Positions 1 through 19,199 of a stretch of 64,000 nucleotides of DNA are shown one piece after another. How positions within the stretch are numbered: the first letter of the stretch is position 1; every line of letters starts with the position of its first letter. A model generated the notes under the pieces. It did no database searches. It was not told the origin of the DNA and saw only the letters and a list, made by a program, of their open reading frames with translations. Both the position numbers and the translations under genes were made by a program. This stretch comes from Symbiodinium natans (lineage: Eukaryota > Sar > Dinophyceae > Suessiales > Symbiodiniaceae). Location: the NCBI GenBank assembly GCA_905221605.1, contig CAJNDS010002368.1:677011-741010 (forward strand), read 5' to 3'.

Positions 1-1367
1 CTCTTGACTCCCATGGCTTTGTCGCAGGTCCTCAGCTTCGCCACGTGGTCTTTCTCTGATTCGGAAAGCTTTTGGATCGACTTCTGCAGCTCCAAATTGC
101 TCTTCTTGATCTCCTCTCGCAAGCTTCATGGTCTTTGAGGCAACCCTCATGCTGCTTCCTGGCATTCGCAATGCAAGCTGCATGTGCTCGCTCCGCAGCA
201 GCCCTGCGATCGCTGTTGCCTTTTGCGCACTCCTGATCTGTGACGGTTGTGTATTTGGCACAAACCTTTATGCAATTCTTGTCCAGACCGAACAGGCCGC
301 TTCTCCAACAGTCCCTTTTTTCAGAAGAGCAAACTTGTCGCAAACAATCCTTCATCTCAGGATCGTCCAGGGTGCAATGTCGCATTTGGCAATTTGCCTG
401 CGGATACTCCTTGATCTGCCCTCGAAGTGCAGTCATAGAGTTGCGAAGGTTGTTCAGCTCATGGGGCAATGACTGGCACTTGGTCCTGCGAATCTCCTTC
501 AGTCGAGTAGCCAGCTTGGTCACATCGCGGGCCTCCAGCAATTTATGGAGTTCGGCAGGAACCATGACCTGGTAGTCGACGGTGTACCGCGCAAGAAAGT
601 CTTTGAGATCAAACTTGTCAAAGTGGATGACCTCGCTGATTGCCACTCCGTGCTGGCTGGCCAGCGCCTGAAACTCTGAGGGGTCTTTGACGCACTTGTT
701 GCGCGGGGAGCCAGGATTGAAGATTGTGATGATTGGAACACCTTCACCTGTCATGTCCTTTGCCAGCTTCATCAAGTCCAGGGCTTCCTTTTTGGTACGT
801 CGCTAAACAGGGCACCAGCCATGCCAATGCTTTGACCATGGTTTGGTTGATGGCAATCAGGCTCTTCTCGATTGCATCACGGGAGGCGGTCAGCGCATCT
901 TCACCTGCAGGTTACGAAAACTTGGGACCCCTTTTCTACCCCAAATTAGAATAGAATCCCCTCAAAGGAACCCCCCAAAGGGGTATCCCAATTTTCGGAA
1001 ACCCCTACCTGTTTCACCTGGCTTTGGCAGACGGTTGTCACCAAACCCTGGTGTCCCCACCATGTGCTTGCCGATGTACACGTCCCTTGTGTCCGACACT
1101 TCTGCAGAGATACGACTTCCTTTCTTGGCGTTCCTGCATGTCGAACCACCCTCAGCTGCCGAATGCACACAAAGAGCCATAGATCTTCTACAGCATACGG
1201 TCGAACATTCCTGCAAAACGCTGCTTGGAAAGCCGGGCATCATCGTATCGGTCACAAAACTCTGTTTTGCCATCACCCGTCCAGCCCAACAGGAAGAGCC
1301 TCCCGCCACCCTGACCCCAGGCCTCGTTAGCAAGGCCAAGGAACAGGGCCGCAAACAAAGCGGCCAT
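1..1367 (-). CDS. AIG1/GIMAP-like GTPase, three exons, 3' end outside window, two frame breaks
   Basis: Start ATG is at 1367-1365. Proposed exons: 1199-1367, 1009-1101 and 904 down to the window edge. Introns 1102-1198 (97 nt) and 905-1008 (104 nt) are GT-AG and both phase 1, so the frame closes. Residues 1-18 (MAALFAALFLGLANEAWG) resemble a signal peptide. A P-loop GWTGDGKT (about 28-35) follows, then TPGFGDNRLPKP, which matches the G3 motif of AIG1/septin-type GTPases. A helical region and GVPIITIFNPGSPRN come next, then a Cys-rich coiled coil. Two frame breaks are visible: a run of five T at 789-793, where one base fewer restores the frame, and an AG-rich spot near 115-125, after which a heptad-like helix (REEIKKSNLELQKSI) continues in another frame. 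They could be sequencing errors or decay. GTP binding follows from the family; a secreted GTPase would be odd, so the leader may be an organelle or membrane signal. Confidence 0.6.
905..1008 (-). repeat. Intron 2 of the GTPase gene, made of a GGGGTTTCCGAAA-type inverted-repeat element
   Basis: Read on the minus strand this intron starts gtaGGGGTTTCCGAAAATTG and ends CCTGCAG. CAGGT occurs at both splice junctions, like a target-site duplication. The opening sequence matches dispersed elements at 28985-29100 and 51010-51113 and units of the tandem array at 13256-13660. This suggests the intron arose by insertion of a mobile inverted-repeat element (introner type). Confidence 0.5.
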
Positions 1368-1590
1368 GTGATGTTACTGAGAGCTGATGCGCACCCGCGG
1401 GCGTTGGAGCAAGAACTGGGGCTCCGTTCGCACAACAAAGTCAAGGCCCTTTTTGGGCGTATCCTGACATGAGGGACGACCATCGCGAAGAAGGCCAAGA
1501 ACCATCTCCCTACTCCCGAAACCCATCTGAGCCCTGTAAAGTTTAACTACCCCTAAACCCTAAACCCTAAACCTAAACCCTAAACCCTGC

Positions 1591-9733
<8,143 letters not shown>

Positions 9734-9910
9734 GGGAACTCCGAACTTAGGGCTTAGGGTTTAGGGCTAGGGTTTAGGGTTTAGGGTTTAGGGTTTAGGG
9801 TTTAGGGTTTAGGGTTTAGGGTTTAGGGTTTAGGGTTTAGGGTTTAGGGTTTAGGGTTTAGGGTTTAGGGTTTAGGGCTAGGGTTTAGGGTTCAAGCCCC
9901 AAAAATCCCA

Positions 9911-9967
9911 CGTCCATGGTGTCCTCCAAGGCAGCCTCGACAAGCGCTGATCGGTTGGCGCCTGAGA
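9911..9967 (-). CDS. Exon-like island, function unknown
   Basis: After an acceptor-like TTCTCAG the minus strand reads GANRSALVEAALEDTMDV, a clean amphipathic stretch. It has CCCTAAA on the right and TTTAGGG on the left. It lies upstream of the symporter start and so probably belongs to another minus-strand gene. Confidence 0.4.
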
Positions 9968-10094
9968 ACGGGGTTTACGGTTAGAGCCCTAAACCCTAAA
10001 CCCTAAACCCTAAACCCTAAACCCTAGAAACCCTAAACCCTAAACCCTAAACCCGAAACCCGAAACCCTAAACCCTAGCCCTAAACCCTAAACC

Positions 10095-10200
10095 TGAAAG
10101 CCCTAGACACTAGGAGCCCGAAGCCCCGCAAAGTAGCAGCTGAGTCGAGCCCTATGGCCCTTGGCACCTCGCAAGAAGCCAAAACCCTAAGACAGCCCAG
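10095..10200 (-). CDS. Exon-like island, function unknown
   Basis: The minus strand is open through FLRGAKGHRARLSCYFAG, between telomeric blocks. No family is recognised; it may go with the exon at 9911. Confidence 0.3.
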
Positions 10201-10259
10201 CGCCCCTTCGCGGGTTTAGGGTTTAGGGTTTAGGGTTTAGGGTTTAGGGCTTAGAGAAG

Positions 10260-10930
10260 GTACCGTTCATTCTAGAGGCCTCACAGGGGCCCTACTCAGG
10301 CCCTGCACCCTGAGCCCGACCCAAAGCAAAACCTTAAATGAACCCAGCCTAAACCCTAAACCCTAAACCCTAAACCCTAAACCCTAAACCCTAAACCCTA
10401 AACCCTAAACCCTAAACCCTAAACCCTAAACCCTAAGGAAAACCCTAAATCCCAAACAGGGAAACCTTCCTTGCTGTTCAGAGTGAAGCCCCCCCCCTCC
10501 TTCATACAGTTTTGAGTTCCTAACCTTCAAGCTTCATAGCCGTAACCACTGAATCCAGAAACAACTGGTAAGCAAGCCTATATATATATATACACTCACC
10601 GATGTATTTTTGAGGAACCCTATATGCACCAAAAACCTTCATACGAACCCAACTTCATATGAGCCCCAAACACGAAACTCCAAACCCCACACCCCAAACC
10701 CTAAACCCCAAACCCTACACCCTAAACCCTAAACCCCGACCCTAAATCCCAAACCAATAGCCCCAAACCCTAAATCCTAAACCCAAACCCCCAACCCTAA
10801 ACCCTAAACGCCAAACCCCAAACCCTAAACAAAATGCCCAAGGAGTAGAAGAGAACAGGCGGTGGCTCCGCAAGTTAGGGGGTATAAGGAGGGACCCGGG
10901 GCTTGAAATCTTATTCCCCTATATAACGGC
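10260..10930. other. No gene seen: telomeric repeats and degenerate CCCAAACC runs
   Basis: Thirteen near-perfect CCCTAAA units at 10348-10434, a short AT run at 10580-10593 and degraded CCCCAAACCCTAAACC sequence to about 10830. No frame looks coding. Confidence 0.6.
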
Positions 10931-10933
10931 TAT

Positions 10934-11614
10934 ATGTACCCAATCCGCCGACCCCCTTTGTCGGCGTCAAGAAGCTGGACTCGTACCTTTCCCGCTGGAC
11001 CCGCTAGTGCCCTTCCCCATGGACCCGCGCGGCTTGCTTCCTACCTGGATGGAACCACGCGTATTGCAACCCACCTCCATACTCCAACGTTTTGTGACCC
11101 ATTTCCCTACCCGCCCCCGCCCTCCCCGCCCGCCCTTGCCCTTCTCTTCGCGGAAGGCCAAGCAGACGGAACCACACGTTTTGGCTGCACCCTACCCCCC
11201 CCCCCCTACGCCCCCCCCTGCCCCCCCCCTACCCCCCTCCCTTCCCCCCCTCCCTTCCCCCCCCCCCACCCCCCCCCCCTCGGCCCCCTTCCCTCCCTCT
11301 TCCCTACCCCCGTCCCCTACCCCGCCTGCCTAGCCGGCCCCCCCACACAAAAAAAAGACCAAAACAACCGAATTTGTTGTTCGCTGCACCCTACCCCCCC
11401 CCATCCCCCAACCCCCCCCCCACCTGGCAGAAGGAATCAAGGCTATCAATCATACTTCATCCGCAGCGCTTACCTCGGGGGTCGGCGGCAGCGGCGTCAG
11501 CCTTTAAATCGGGCAGCGCAAGGTCCCCAAGGACCGAGCATTGGCGGACCTTTTAACCCGGGTCGTCCCGGGAATAGCCTTGCTGGCCTTCGGCCTTCTG
11601 CGAAGCAGAATTAG
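10934..11614 (+). other. C-rich low-complexity region with spurious proline-rich frames
   Basis: Long CCCCCC/CCCT tracts at 11190-11430 keep several plus frames open and give proline-only products. At 11500-11640 there is more complex sequence but no recognisable gene. I do not regard the 226-codon frame as a protein. Confidence 0.6.
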
Positions 11615-11689
11615 GCCGGATGCCAGTGCCGCCGACCCCCGCGTGCCGCCGGTGAACGGTTTTATTTTCGTGGTTTTTTGCGTCGCCAC

Positions 11690-12030
11690 GGAGGCCCCCA
11701 GAGGGCGCGCATCATGAGCATCAGCGGGTCCAGCCCGGGACCCCCAGGCGCGCATCAGGAGCATCAGGCGGCTCCCGGGGCGGGACCCGGGGGGCGCATC
11801 AGGAGCATGACGCCCCCCAAAGGGCGGGCATAAGCGACGTGTCTAAGGGAAAAGGGAGTTTAGGGGCCTTATAAAGTGCTTAGAAACTTTAAGGGAGTCT
11901 AGGAGCCTCAAACGCTTAGAGATTTGAAGGGAGTTTAGGGGCCTGAAAATGCTTAGAAACTTAAAGGGGGTTGAGGAGCCTCAAACGCTTAGAGATTTTA
12001 AGGGAGTTTAGGGGCCTCAAAATGCTTAGA
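11690..12030. repeat. Two small tandem repeat families
   Basis: GGCGCGCATCAGGAGCATCA-like units recur at 11700-11810 with GGGACCC between them. From 11853 to 12030 a unit of TGCTTAGAAACTTTAAGGG followed by GTTTAGGGGCCTCAAA repeats about six times with changes. No coding signal. Confidence 0.75.
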
Positions 12031-13028
12031 AACTGCTCGCCCCGCGCTTCTGCCTGCGCTACTCGCCCATGGGCGCAGCCCCTTAAAATAAATAGTCCCT
12101 AAATACCTAAGTATCCCCCAAATAACCCCCAAAGTAAGCCTAAACCCTAAACCCTAAACCCTAAACCCTAAACCCTAAGGTCCCTTCGAAGCGTGCCCTC
12201 CTGAAGTCCCTTGAGCAAGGCTCCCACGACACAGCTCCTGTAGCAGCTGAAGACCAGTCCTTTTGGGTGAGGGGCTTTGGGGGAGCCTCTCTCATGCCCT
12301 CCCCGAACTAGGGTTAAGGATTTAGGGTTTAGGGTTTAGGTTTAGGGTTTAGGTTTAGGGTTTAGGGTTTAGGGGCTTGGTTGGGGGTGTAGGGGTTTAG
12401 GGTTTAGGGCTTCGGGCTTCGGGGCCTTGACGTTTCGAGCTTTAGGAGTTTCAAGGAGGTTATAACATAGGGGCCTGGATAATTAAAATAGGGTTCTGGG
12501 GGTTATTGTAATAAAAAACTATACAAAGGGACCATAAGAGAATATGATGAGCAACTATTCCGACCCCTATATAAGGGCTTTAGGGTCTCGAGTTAAGGGT
12601 TTACGGCGGCTTGAGCACTCCCTGGTGTTAGGGTTTTTTGGCTCCCTTGACCTTCTTAAGCCTGGCCTAAAGTCGCCGGGTTTAGGGTTTAGGGTTTAGG
12701 GTTTAGGGTTTAGGGTTTAGGGTTTAGGGTTTAGGGGTAAAGCCTGAAATGGTCAAGACGGGCCAAGGCAGACGCGAGAGCCAGTTTGCGATCATCGGGT
12801 TTTGTTGTTAACAGAGTTTGTGTGCTTTAAATGGCTTATGTGGTTTCAACAGGGGTTATGAAGGGTTAAAGGCATGACATGGTTTTAGGGTTTAGGGTTT
12901 AGGGTTTAGGGTTTTTGCGCTCGAAGAGGGGGACCACTGTGGTTCCTATGTTCAGACAGACGCAACCCCATCCTTGGACCCGAAATCCCAATATGCCCTT
13001 GAGTAAAAGAACGAAGCTTCCCAAAAGT

Positions 13029-13137
13029 AAAGACTAGCTCATTGTTGGGATAATATTAAGAATTTAAAAAAACTTATATTCCTTATTGGGTTTAAGCACC
13101 CCTTAAAAATGTAAAAACATGTTACCCAACTATGACA
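13029..13137 (-). mobile_element. Introner-like element, family GTCATAG...CTAG (copy A)
   Basis: On the minus strand it runs from GTCATAGTTGGGTAACATG to CCCAACAATGAGCTAG, with imperfect terminal inverted repeats (TCATAGTTGGG / CCCAACAATGA). TCTTT occurs directly on both sides, like a target-site duplication. Its ends are GT and AG. The body contains TTAAACCCAATAAGG as in the other copies. Confidence 0.7.
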
Positions 13138-13255
13138 AAGAAAAGGGCGGGCCCTTGTGTAAGGGGGCGGCCGTTTATGATTGAGAAGCCGAAACTGAAA
13201 AACCCTCGACTCGGGGTCCCAGACCCTTGACCCCACATGCAAAACACCTGGGGGA

Positions 13256-13660
13256 GTTCTCCGAAATTCGGGGTACCTTATTGGGGTCCTTGTAGTATAA
13301 GGGGATCCGAAATTCGGGGTACCTTATTGGGGTCCTTATCGTATAAGGGATCCGGAATTCGGGGTACCTTATTGGGGTCCTTATCGTATAAGGGGATCCG
13401 AAATTCGGGGTACCTTATTGGGGTCCTTATCGTATAAGGGGATCCGAAATTCGGGGTACCTTATTGGGGTCCTTATCGTATAAGGGGATCCGAAATTCGG
13501 GGTACCTTATTGGGGTCCTTATCGTATAAGGGGATCCGAAATTCGGGGTACCTTATTGGGGTCCTTATCGTATAAGGGGATCCGAAATTAGGGGTTCCTT
13601 ATTGGGGTCCTTATCGTATAAGGGGATCCGAAATTAGGGGTACCTTATTGGGTCCTTATA
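13256..13660 (+). repeat. 46-bp tandem array, nine copies
   Basis: Unit GGGGATCCGAAATTCGGGGT then ACCTTATTGGGGTCCTTATC, with a period of 45-46 bases. Copies are nearly identical, which suggests recent amplification. The unit contains the GGGGTACC/CCGAAATT words of the element forming intron 2 of the GTPase gene. One plus frame stays open through it by chance. Confidence 0.95.
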
Positions 13661-13704
13661 GTCTAATGGGATCCTACTACTTGGGGATCTAAATTGGGCG
13701 TTCG

Positions 13705-13790
13705 GGATCTTTAGCTGTGAGTTGGGCCAAGTGGCTCAGGTCCGATAAGCTCACGGCTGTGCTCGCCGAAGATTGCGAAGACCTTAGGAT
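13705..13790 (+). CDS. Exon-like island (plus strand), unknown
   Basis: The plus strand is open through AKWLRSDKLTAVLAEDCEDL between the 46-bp array and a telomeric block. No family is recognised. Confidence 0.3.
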
Positions 13791-14547
13791 GTTGACATAT
13801 TATCTCAGGAACCCTCAGCCTACACCCTCAACCCTAAACCCGGACCGCAGATACAAGAAGCTTCATATGAACCCGTGAACCCTAAACCCTAAACCCTAGA
13901 CCCTAAACCCTAAACCCTAAACCCTAAACCCTTTCTTAAGGATGAGCTGCAGCCTGTGAGCTCGGCTGCATGAGCCGGAAGCTCTGCATAAGTTTCGAGG
14001 AGAGCAGTATAGGGGTTTAGGGTTTAGGGTTTGGGGTTTGGGGTTTGGGGTTTAGGGTTTAGGGTTTAGGGTTAAAAGTTTCGAGTGCTTGGGGTTCTCG
14101 GTTGTTGGCTACGGCCGAGGGTTCGAATAGATTCTGAGCCTGCAGCCACATCCGATGTCAACCAGTTGCAGCTAAACCCTAAACCCTAAACCCTAAACCC
14201 TAAACCCTAAGCCCTAAACCCGAAACCCGAAACCCGAAACCCTAAACCCTAAACCCTAAACCCTAAACCCTAACCCTAAACCCTAACCCCCAGAAGCAGA
14301 ATCCATCGCCAGCGGTCACGAGCCCAGCACATTGCATGCTTCGGGTTTGCGGGCAGAGGTTTGGGCTTCCGGGTCCTGGGTTTAGGGTTTAGGGTTTAGG
14401 GTTTAGGGTTTAGGGTTTAGGGTTTAGGGTTTAGGGTTTAGGGTTTAGGGTTTAGGGTTTAGGGTTTAGGGTGAGCTTACGGTTTTAGGGTTTAAAATAG
14501 CCAGAGGTTGTTGAGGATTCCGGGATTCAAGCTTGAGGGCATGAGAT

Positions 14548-14700
14548 TTACCCACGACCTGCGGCATTCACGCCCAACCCACAACCGAAACGCCTGAGCC
14601 TAAGCACCGCAACGCAATTCGTAAATCCGACAGCCCCCAACAACGCACGAAAAGCTTTGAAACTCTCTGAATCCGCCCTGTGTTTAGGGTGTAGTGTTTC
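14548..14700 (-). CDS. Exon-like island, unknown
   Basis: Minus-strand open stretch with SETLHPKHRADSESFKAFRA followed by LLGAVGFTNCVAVLRLRRFG. The residue mix looks protein-like, unlike the repeat-derived frames nearby. No family is recognised. Confidence 0.35.
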   Translation of the reverse strand, partial: ETLHPKHRADSESFKAFRALLGAVGFTNCVAVLRLRRFGCGLGVNAAGRG

Positions 14701-15294
14701 GGAAGTATTGTAATCTACTTTGTTGGGCTTGGGCTGCACAGGCACAACCCAAAACCCTAAAACCCTGAAACCTAAACCCCAAACCCTAAATCCCAAACCC
14801 TAAGACTCACCTCAGGCTCACGCCTTGTTGCTGGGCTTCGGCTTGGATCTCGGAAGCGGGTTTAGGTTTTTTGGGGCTTGTAGGGCTTACAGGGTATAGG
14901 GTGTATGAGGCTTAAGGAGCCTCAATAGAATTTGTAGGGTTTCCGGGGCTTACCGGGGTTTAATGCGGTTTATAGGGTTTTTGCGGCTTAAGAATAACAG
15001 TAACAACACTGATAATAAGAAATGAACAAGAATAAACAAATACAATTAATAACAACAATAATAATCGGGTTGATGGGGTTTATAGGGTTTTGGGTTAGAT
15101 TTTGGATTTTGGGCCGGAAATTGGGATGTGCTGGAGGCCTATTTTGCGGTGGTTTGTCGGGTTGGTGGGAGGTTTTTTGGGTTTATAGGGGCCTGAACGA
15201 CCCACCTTAAACCCCCTAAACCCTAAACCCTAAACCCTATAAACCCTAAACCCTAAACCCACCAAAAAGCCCCGAAAGAACCCCCCGAAGTCTT

Positions 15295-15365
15295 CTCAAA
15301 ACTCCTCTGAGGCCGAGCCCCTGGCGACTGGACCTTCACCACGTCGATGGAGACCTCACGGGTTT
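15295..15365 (-). CDS. Exon-like island, unknown
   Basis: After an acceptor-like CCGTGAG the minus strand reads VSIDVVKVQSPGARPQRS. It has CCCTAAA on the left and TTTAGGG on the right, the usual exon arrangement here. Confidence 0.4.
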
Positions 15366-15987
15366 AGGGTTTAGGGTTCTAGGGGTTTGGGGGTTTGGGT
15401 TTAGGGCTTGGGGCTCGCGGTCTTCTTAAGGTTCAGCGTCTAGGGCTTGGGGTTTTCCGGGCTTCAGAACTATTTCGGGCAAAGCGGGCCGAAGTCTGTT
15501 GCGTTTAGGGTGAAACGAGACGGGTCTGTGCGTTCCACGAATGATGCCCAACGTGTCGCTATTTTGGAGTGTTTGCTTTGCAGTTAAGGTCTTTTGGGGG
15601 GATCATCGTCGACATGAAATGATTTAGGCTCCTGCATTAGGAGCTTTACAGTTTAGGGTTAGGTTTCTGCATTAGCCCAAACCCCAAACCCCAAACCCTA
15701 AACCCTAAACCCTGATGTTGGACATACGCCCGAATATTGCGAAGCCATGTTGCGAAGCCATGTTGGGCTTTTGCGGGCTGGGCTTGGCGGCCCTAGAAAG
15801 ATTCACTTTCCGACTATTTGCCTAAGAAGCCCAAAAAAGGAAGAAACAAAAATGAATCATCCCTTTTTACCCTTATACGGAAGAATCCTGTTTATTCTTT
15901 GGGGGTTCTTAAGCAACCAGTACCTTCTATGGCGCAGATATTCTGGGGTATCAGCGTGCGTTTGAATTTGAAATAAGCTTTCTCAAC

Positions 15988-16062
15988 CCATCTAGTTCAT
16001 TGTTGGGATAATATTAAAAATTTAACTTTATATTCCTTATTGGGTTTAAGTACCCTTAAAAA
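15988..16062 (-). mobile_element. Introner-like element (copy B), cut by telomeric repeat
   Basis: Plus sequence CTAGTTCATTGTTGGGATAA and TTATTGGGTTTAAGTACCC match copies A and D. The other end is missing: after CCCTTAAAAA the sequence turns directly into CCCTAAACCC, as if telomeric repeats replaced that end. Confidence 0.65.
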
Positions 16063-17000
16063 CCCTAAACCCGCCTAAACCCAAAGTCCTGCACTAGGGC
16101 TCCTACGCCAGTATCGTTGACAGTGGACAGGGACGCCTGTCTCGAAGATCCGGTGGAGGATGTAAGGTTTAAGGGTTTAGGGGTTTGAGGGTCAAGGGTT
16201 TGAAGGTTTAGGGGTTTGGGGGTTCGGGCATTATACAGGATGTGAGATGAAATTGAGTAAACAGTCACTCCGAATATACAGCGTCGGCATTTTGCTGACA
16301 CTTGGGGTGTAGGCTTGAACATGGGATTTAGGGACTAGGGCCGAAGGGAAAACAGGAAAGGGGTGACCGGAAAAGGAGAATGCAAGGCAGATGATGCTTC
16401 GATTCTCAGCCTGTTAGCCCCCTAACACTGTGAATCTTACCCCCTCCCAACCTCCTCAACCACAAAACGCCCTCCTCCACTTCTCCGTCAAGGCTCACAC
16501 CCCACACCCTAAACCCTAAACCGAGACCCCAAAAAAGCAAAACCCCCCCCCCCCCCCCCTTTTTGGTCTAAGGCTCAGTGGAGGCACATTGCTGAACGAG
16601 GCGCCGGGCCTGCCCGGTTTGGGGATTAGGGTTTAGGGTTTAGGGTTAAGGGCTTAAGGGTTTCAGGGTTTTAGGGTTTAAGGGTTTTCGGGGCTTGTGG
16701 TTTTATAGTTTTAAGGGTTTAGGGTTTAGGGTTTAGGGTTTCGCAGACGTTCGTTCACAGAAGACAGGGGCCGGCTCAGAAAATGACCAGCTAGAACTGG
16801 TAGTCTAGGGTTTAGGGTTTAGGGTTTAGGGTTTAGGGTTTAGGGTTTAGGGTTTAGGGTTTAGGGTTTAGGGTTTAGGGGTTTCGGGTTTCGGGTTTAG
16901 GGACAGCGTTTTGTAGGGTTCAGGCTGTGTAGGGCACGTAGCTGATATGGCGCTGCCCAAAACCCCGAGGTGCTTGCAACTGCGGTTCACGTGGTGGGGG

Positions 17001-17372
17001 GGATACTTGGAGGTTCATGGGTTTAGGGTTTAGGGTTTAGGGTTACTAACCAGCATAACAGTACTATGATACTTACTAACCAGCTATACTGTACTTATAA
17101 CCCACTTCTAAGCCTCTTCAGTGCCCTAATATGGATATACGTACAGTTATAAGTACGGCTATATATGGTTACTAAGTACCATGAACCTCCAAGTAGTGGG
17201 GGATCCTTCATGAAAAGGCCCGCAAAAGCCTAGAGTCTAGGGCTTAGAGTTTAAGGATCTGGGGTTTACTTGGAGGTTCATGGTAGTTACAAGTAGGGTT
17301 ATAAGTAGGATAACTGCATTTATAACCTTATTTAGGCTACTTACAACCCTACTTAGAACCACCCATGAACCT
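17001..17372. mobile_element. Two adjacent CTTGGAGGTTCATGG inverted-repeat elements
   Basis: The first (17001-17200) has ACTTGGAGGTTCATGGGTTT on the left and ACCATGAACCTCCAAGTAG on the right, with GTACTTATAACC palindromic words inside. The second (17271-17372) is shorter and nearly a pure hairpin, TTACTTGGAGGTTCATGGTA to TACCCATGAACCTTCAAGTAA-like ends. No ORFs. Confidence 0.75.
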
Positions 17373-17486
17373 TCAAGTAACCCTAAACCCTAAACCCTAA
17401 ACCCTAGATCCTAGACCCTAGACCCTAAACCCTAGACCCTACACCTTAGAACCCTAAACCCTAAACCCTAAACTTTCAAGTAGGGT

Positions 17487-17535
17487 TTTGGCCACGAGCC
17501 TCTGCTGCTATCTCCTCGGTGCTGTGGTAGAATGG
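17487..17535 (-). CDS. Exon-like island, unknown
   Basis: The minus strand reads YPFYHSTEEIAAEARGQ after CAAAGCAG. Short, but protein-like and flanked by CCCTAAA (left) and TTTAGGG-type repeats (right). Confidence 0.35.
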
Positions 17536-17769
17536 GTACCTGCTTTGGGCTTCGAAGGTTGAGGGTTGAGGGTTGAGGGTTTGGGGTTTAGGGTTTAGGG
17601 TTTGGGGTGTAGGGTTTCGGGTTTAGGGTTGAGGGTTTAGGGCAGCCTTCTGGCCGAACGGGACGAAGCCCGAAAGATTGCGGCCTATAGGACCCCTAAT
17701 TTATAGGGTTCTTAAGGGAGGGGTTTCAGGGGGTTTGGGGTTTAGGGTTTAGGGTGTAGGGTTTAGGGA

Positions 17770-17915
17770 TAAGGGGCCTTAGAACATACTCATATTCAAT
17801 GGCTGTTAACCGAAGTTACTCTAAAGTGACTTCGGGCCCTCCCAAGTCATAAACTCGGGGGCAGGGAGGGTTCATTGACGCACTCAACCATTAGCATAAG
17901 TATGTTCTAGGGCCC
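17770..17915. mobile_element. Short inverted-repeat element
   Basis: TTAGAACATACTCATATTCA at 17781-17800 is mirrored by ATAAGTATGTTCTAGGGCC near 17896-17915, separated by about 95 bases of non-repetitive sequence. It looks like a MITE inserted in a telomeric block. Confidence 0.55.
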
Positions 17916-18139
17916 TTTATCAACCCAAATAAGGAAGATGGCTAAGTATCCCAACAGCCAAGCTACAGTACAAAGTCCATCCCCATAAAGCTCACGAGGC
18001 TCCCAAGAGAAGTATGAGACGCGTATGGAAAAGACTTAAAGCCGTAGTAAACGGCTACTACCATCTCGGGAATTTACTTCATAAATAGAACATGCGCGAA
18101 CTTTAGGTTTAGGGTTTAGGGCTTAGGCGATCCAGTAGC

Positions 18140-18280
18140 TCGTTCCCCCCTCTATACTCCCCCCCCCCCTAGGTTCCCCTTAAATAACCTTAATTAGGCT
18201 TAATTAGCCCCAAAAAAGCCTTCATTATGGGGGAACCTAGGGGGGAGTAGTATAGAGGGGGGTAGTGGGGGAACCCTTCA
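18140..18280. mobile_element. Long hairpin element
   Basis: CCCCCCTCTATACTCCCCCC and CCTAGGTTCCCC on the left are mirrored by GGGGGAACCTAGGGGGGAG and TAGTATAGAGGGGGG on the right, with an AT-rich loop (AATAACCTTAATTAGGCTTA). No coding capacity. Confidence 0.65.
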
Positions 18281-18604
18281 TGTTGGTAAGTGGAGTGCCA
18301 GGTAGTGTTGAACCCTAAACCCCGGAACTTTAACCACTGAAACTTCACCAGGACGCGGTGTCAACCTACAAGACTGGGGATTCGACGTTTATGGTTCCTT
18401 TGAGGAGGGGAGGTTGCAGGGTTTTGGGGGTTCATGGCTGGTCTAGGGTGTTGGGATTTGAAGGGGGGGGGGGGGTCTGCACGATTCGAACTTAAACCCC
18501 TAAACCCTAAACCCTAAACCCTAAACCCTAAGCCCTAAGCCCTAAACCCTAACCCTAAACCCTACACCCTAAAGGGTCTAGGGTACATGCAAACTCCCTG
18601 AGAA

Positions 18605-18680
18605 GACCGCTGATCGGTGGGCACTCCTTTGTGAGCGCTGTGAACGACCTGCCACGAGAAAGAGGATGGAACATGCGTGG
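18605..18680 (-). CDS. Exon-like island, unknown
   Basis: After CTCGTGGCAG the minus strand reads VVHSAHKGVPTDQRSSQG. A GA dinucleotide follows, compatible with the non-canonical donors seen in this window. No family is recognised. Confidence 0.4.
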
Positions 18681-19078
18681 CTTGACTCGCCTTCTACACC
18701 CTAAATGCTAAAGCCTAGACCCTAAACCTGTCGAGCTTTGCTACTTAGTAGTCGGTCCCGAACCCCTAAACCCTAAACTCTAAACCCTAACCCCCCCCTC
18801 TCCCCGCCCCCAAAAAAAATCAAGCCTAAATTATAGATCTCTTTCACAGACATTCTCGAAACCCCACACCTCAGTCGGGAGCTTATGGTTTAGGGTTTAG
18901 GGCTGAGGGCCGTTTGGGCCGGTCGGACCGGCTGCGGTGTCGCGTTCAGCGTTTAGCGTTTAGGGTTTAGGGTTCAGGGTTTAGGGTTTAGGGTTTAGGG
19001 TTTAGGGTTCAGGGTTTAGAGTGTTTCGTTTTTACTCGGCATAAAACCCATAACGCTGCTGACAAAAAGAGTCCCCGA

Positions 19079-19180
19079 TTGGGATGTTCCCCCTTCTACT
19101 TACAGTCCTTAATTGGGATTTGAATCGGGAGTACTTTAATCCCTATTGACGACTTTTAGTATAAAGGGTGAAAATCCCAA
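19079..19180. mobile_element. GATGTTCCCCCTT inverted-repeat element (diverged copy)
   Basis: GGGATGTTCCCCCTTCTACT and CAGTCCTTAATTGGGATT on the left, and AATCCCTATTGACGACTTTT and AGTATAAAGGG on the right, match the better preserved copy at 54727-54832. Confidence 0.65.
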
Positions 19181-19199
19181 GTCCCAGGACAGGTACACT

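Noticed and set aside
10934-11614. Proline-rich 226-codon ORF
   Set aside because: Arises from C tracts; no codon pattern or domain.
13256-13660. CRISPR array
   Set aside because: Units are contiguous with no unique spacers, in eukaryote-type sequence.
14095-14170. Methyltransferase motif (LQLVDIGCGC) on the minus strand
   Set aside because: Too short, followed by a stop and with no other motif of the family nearby.
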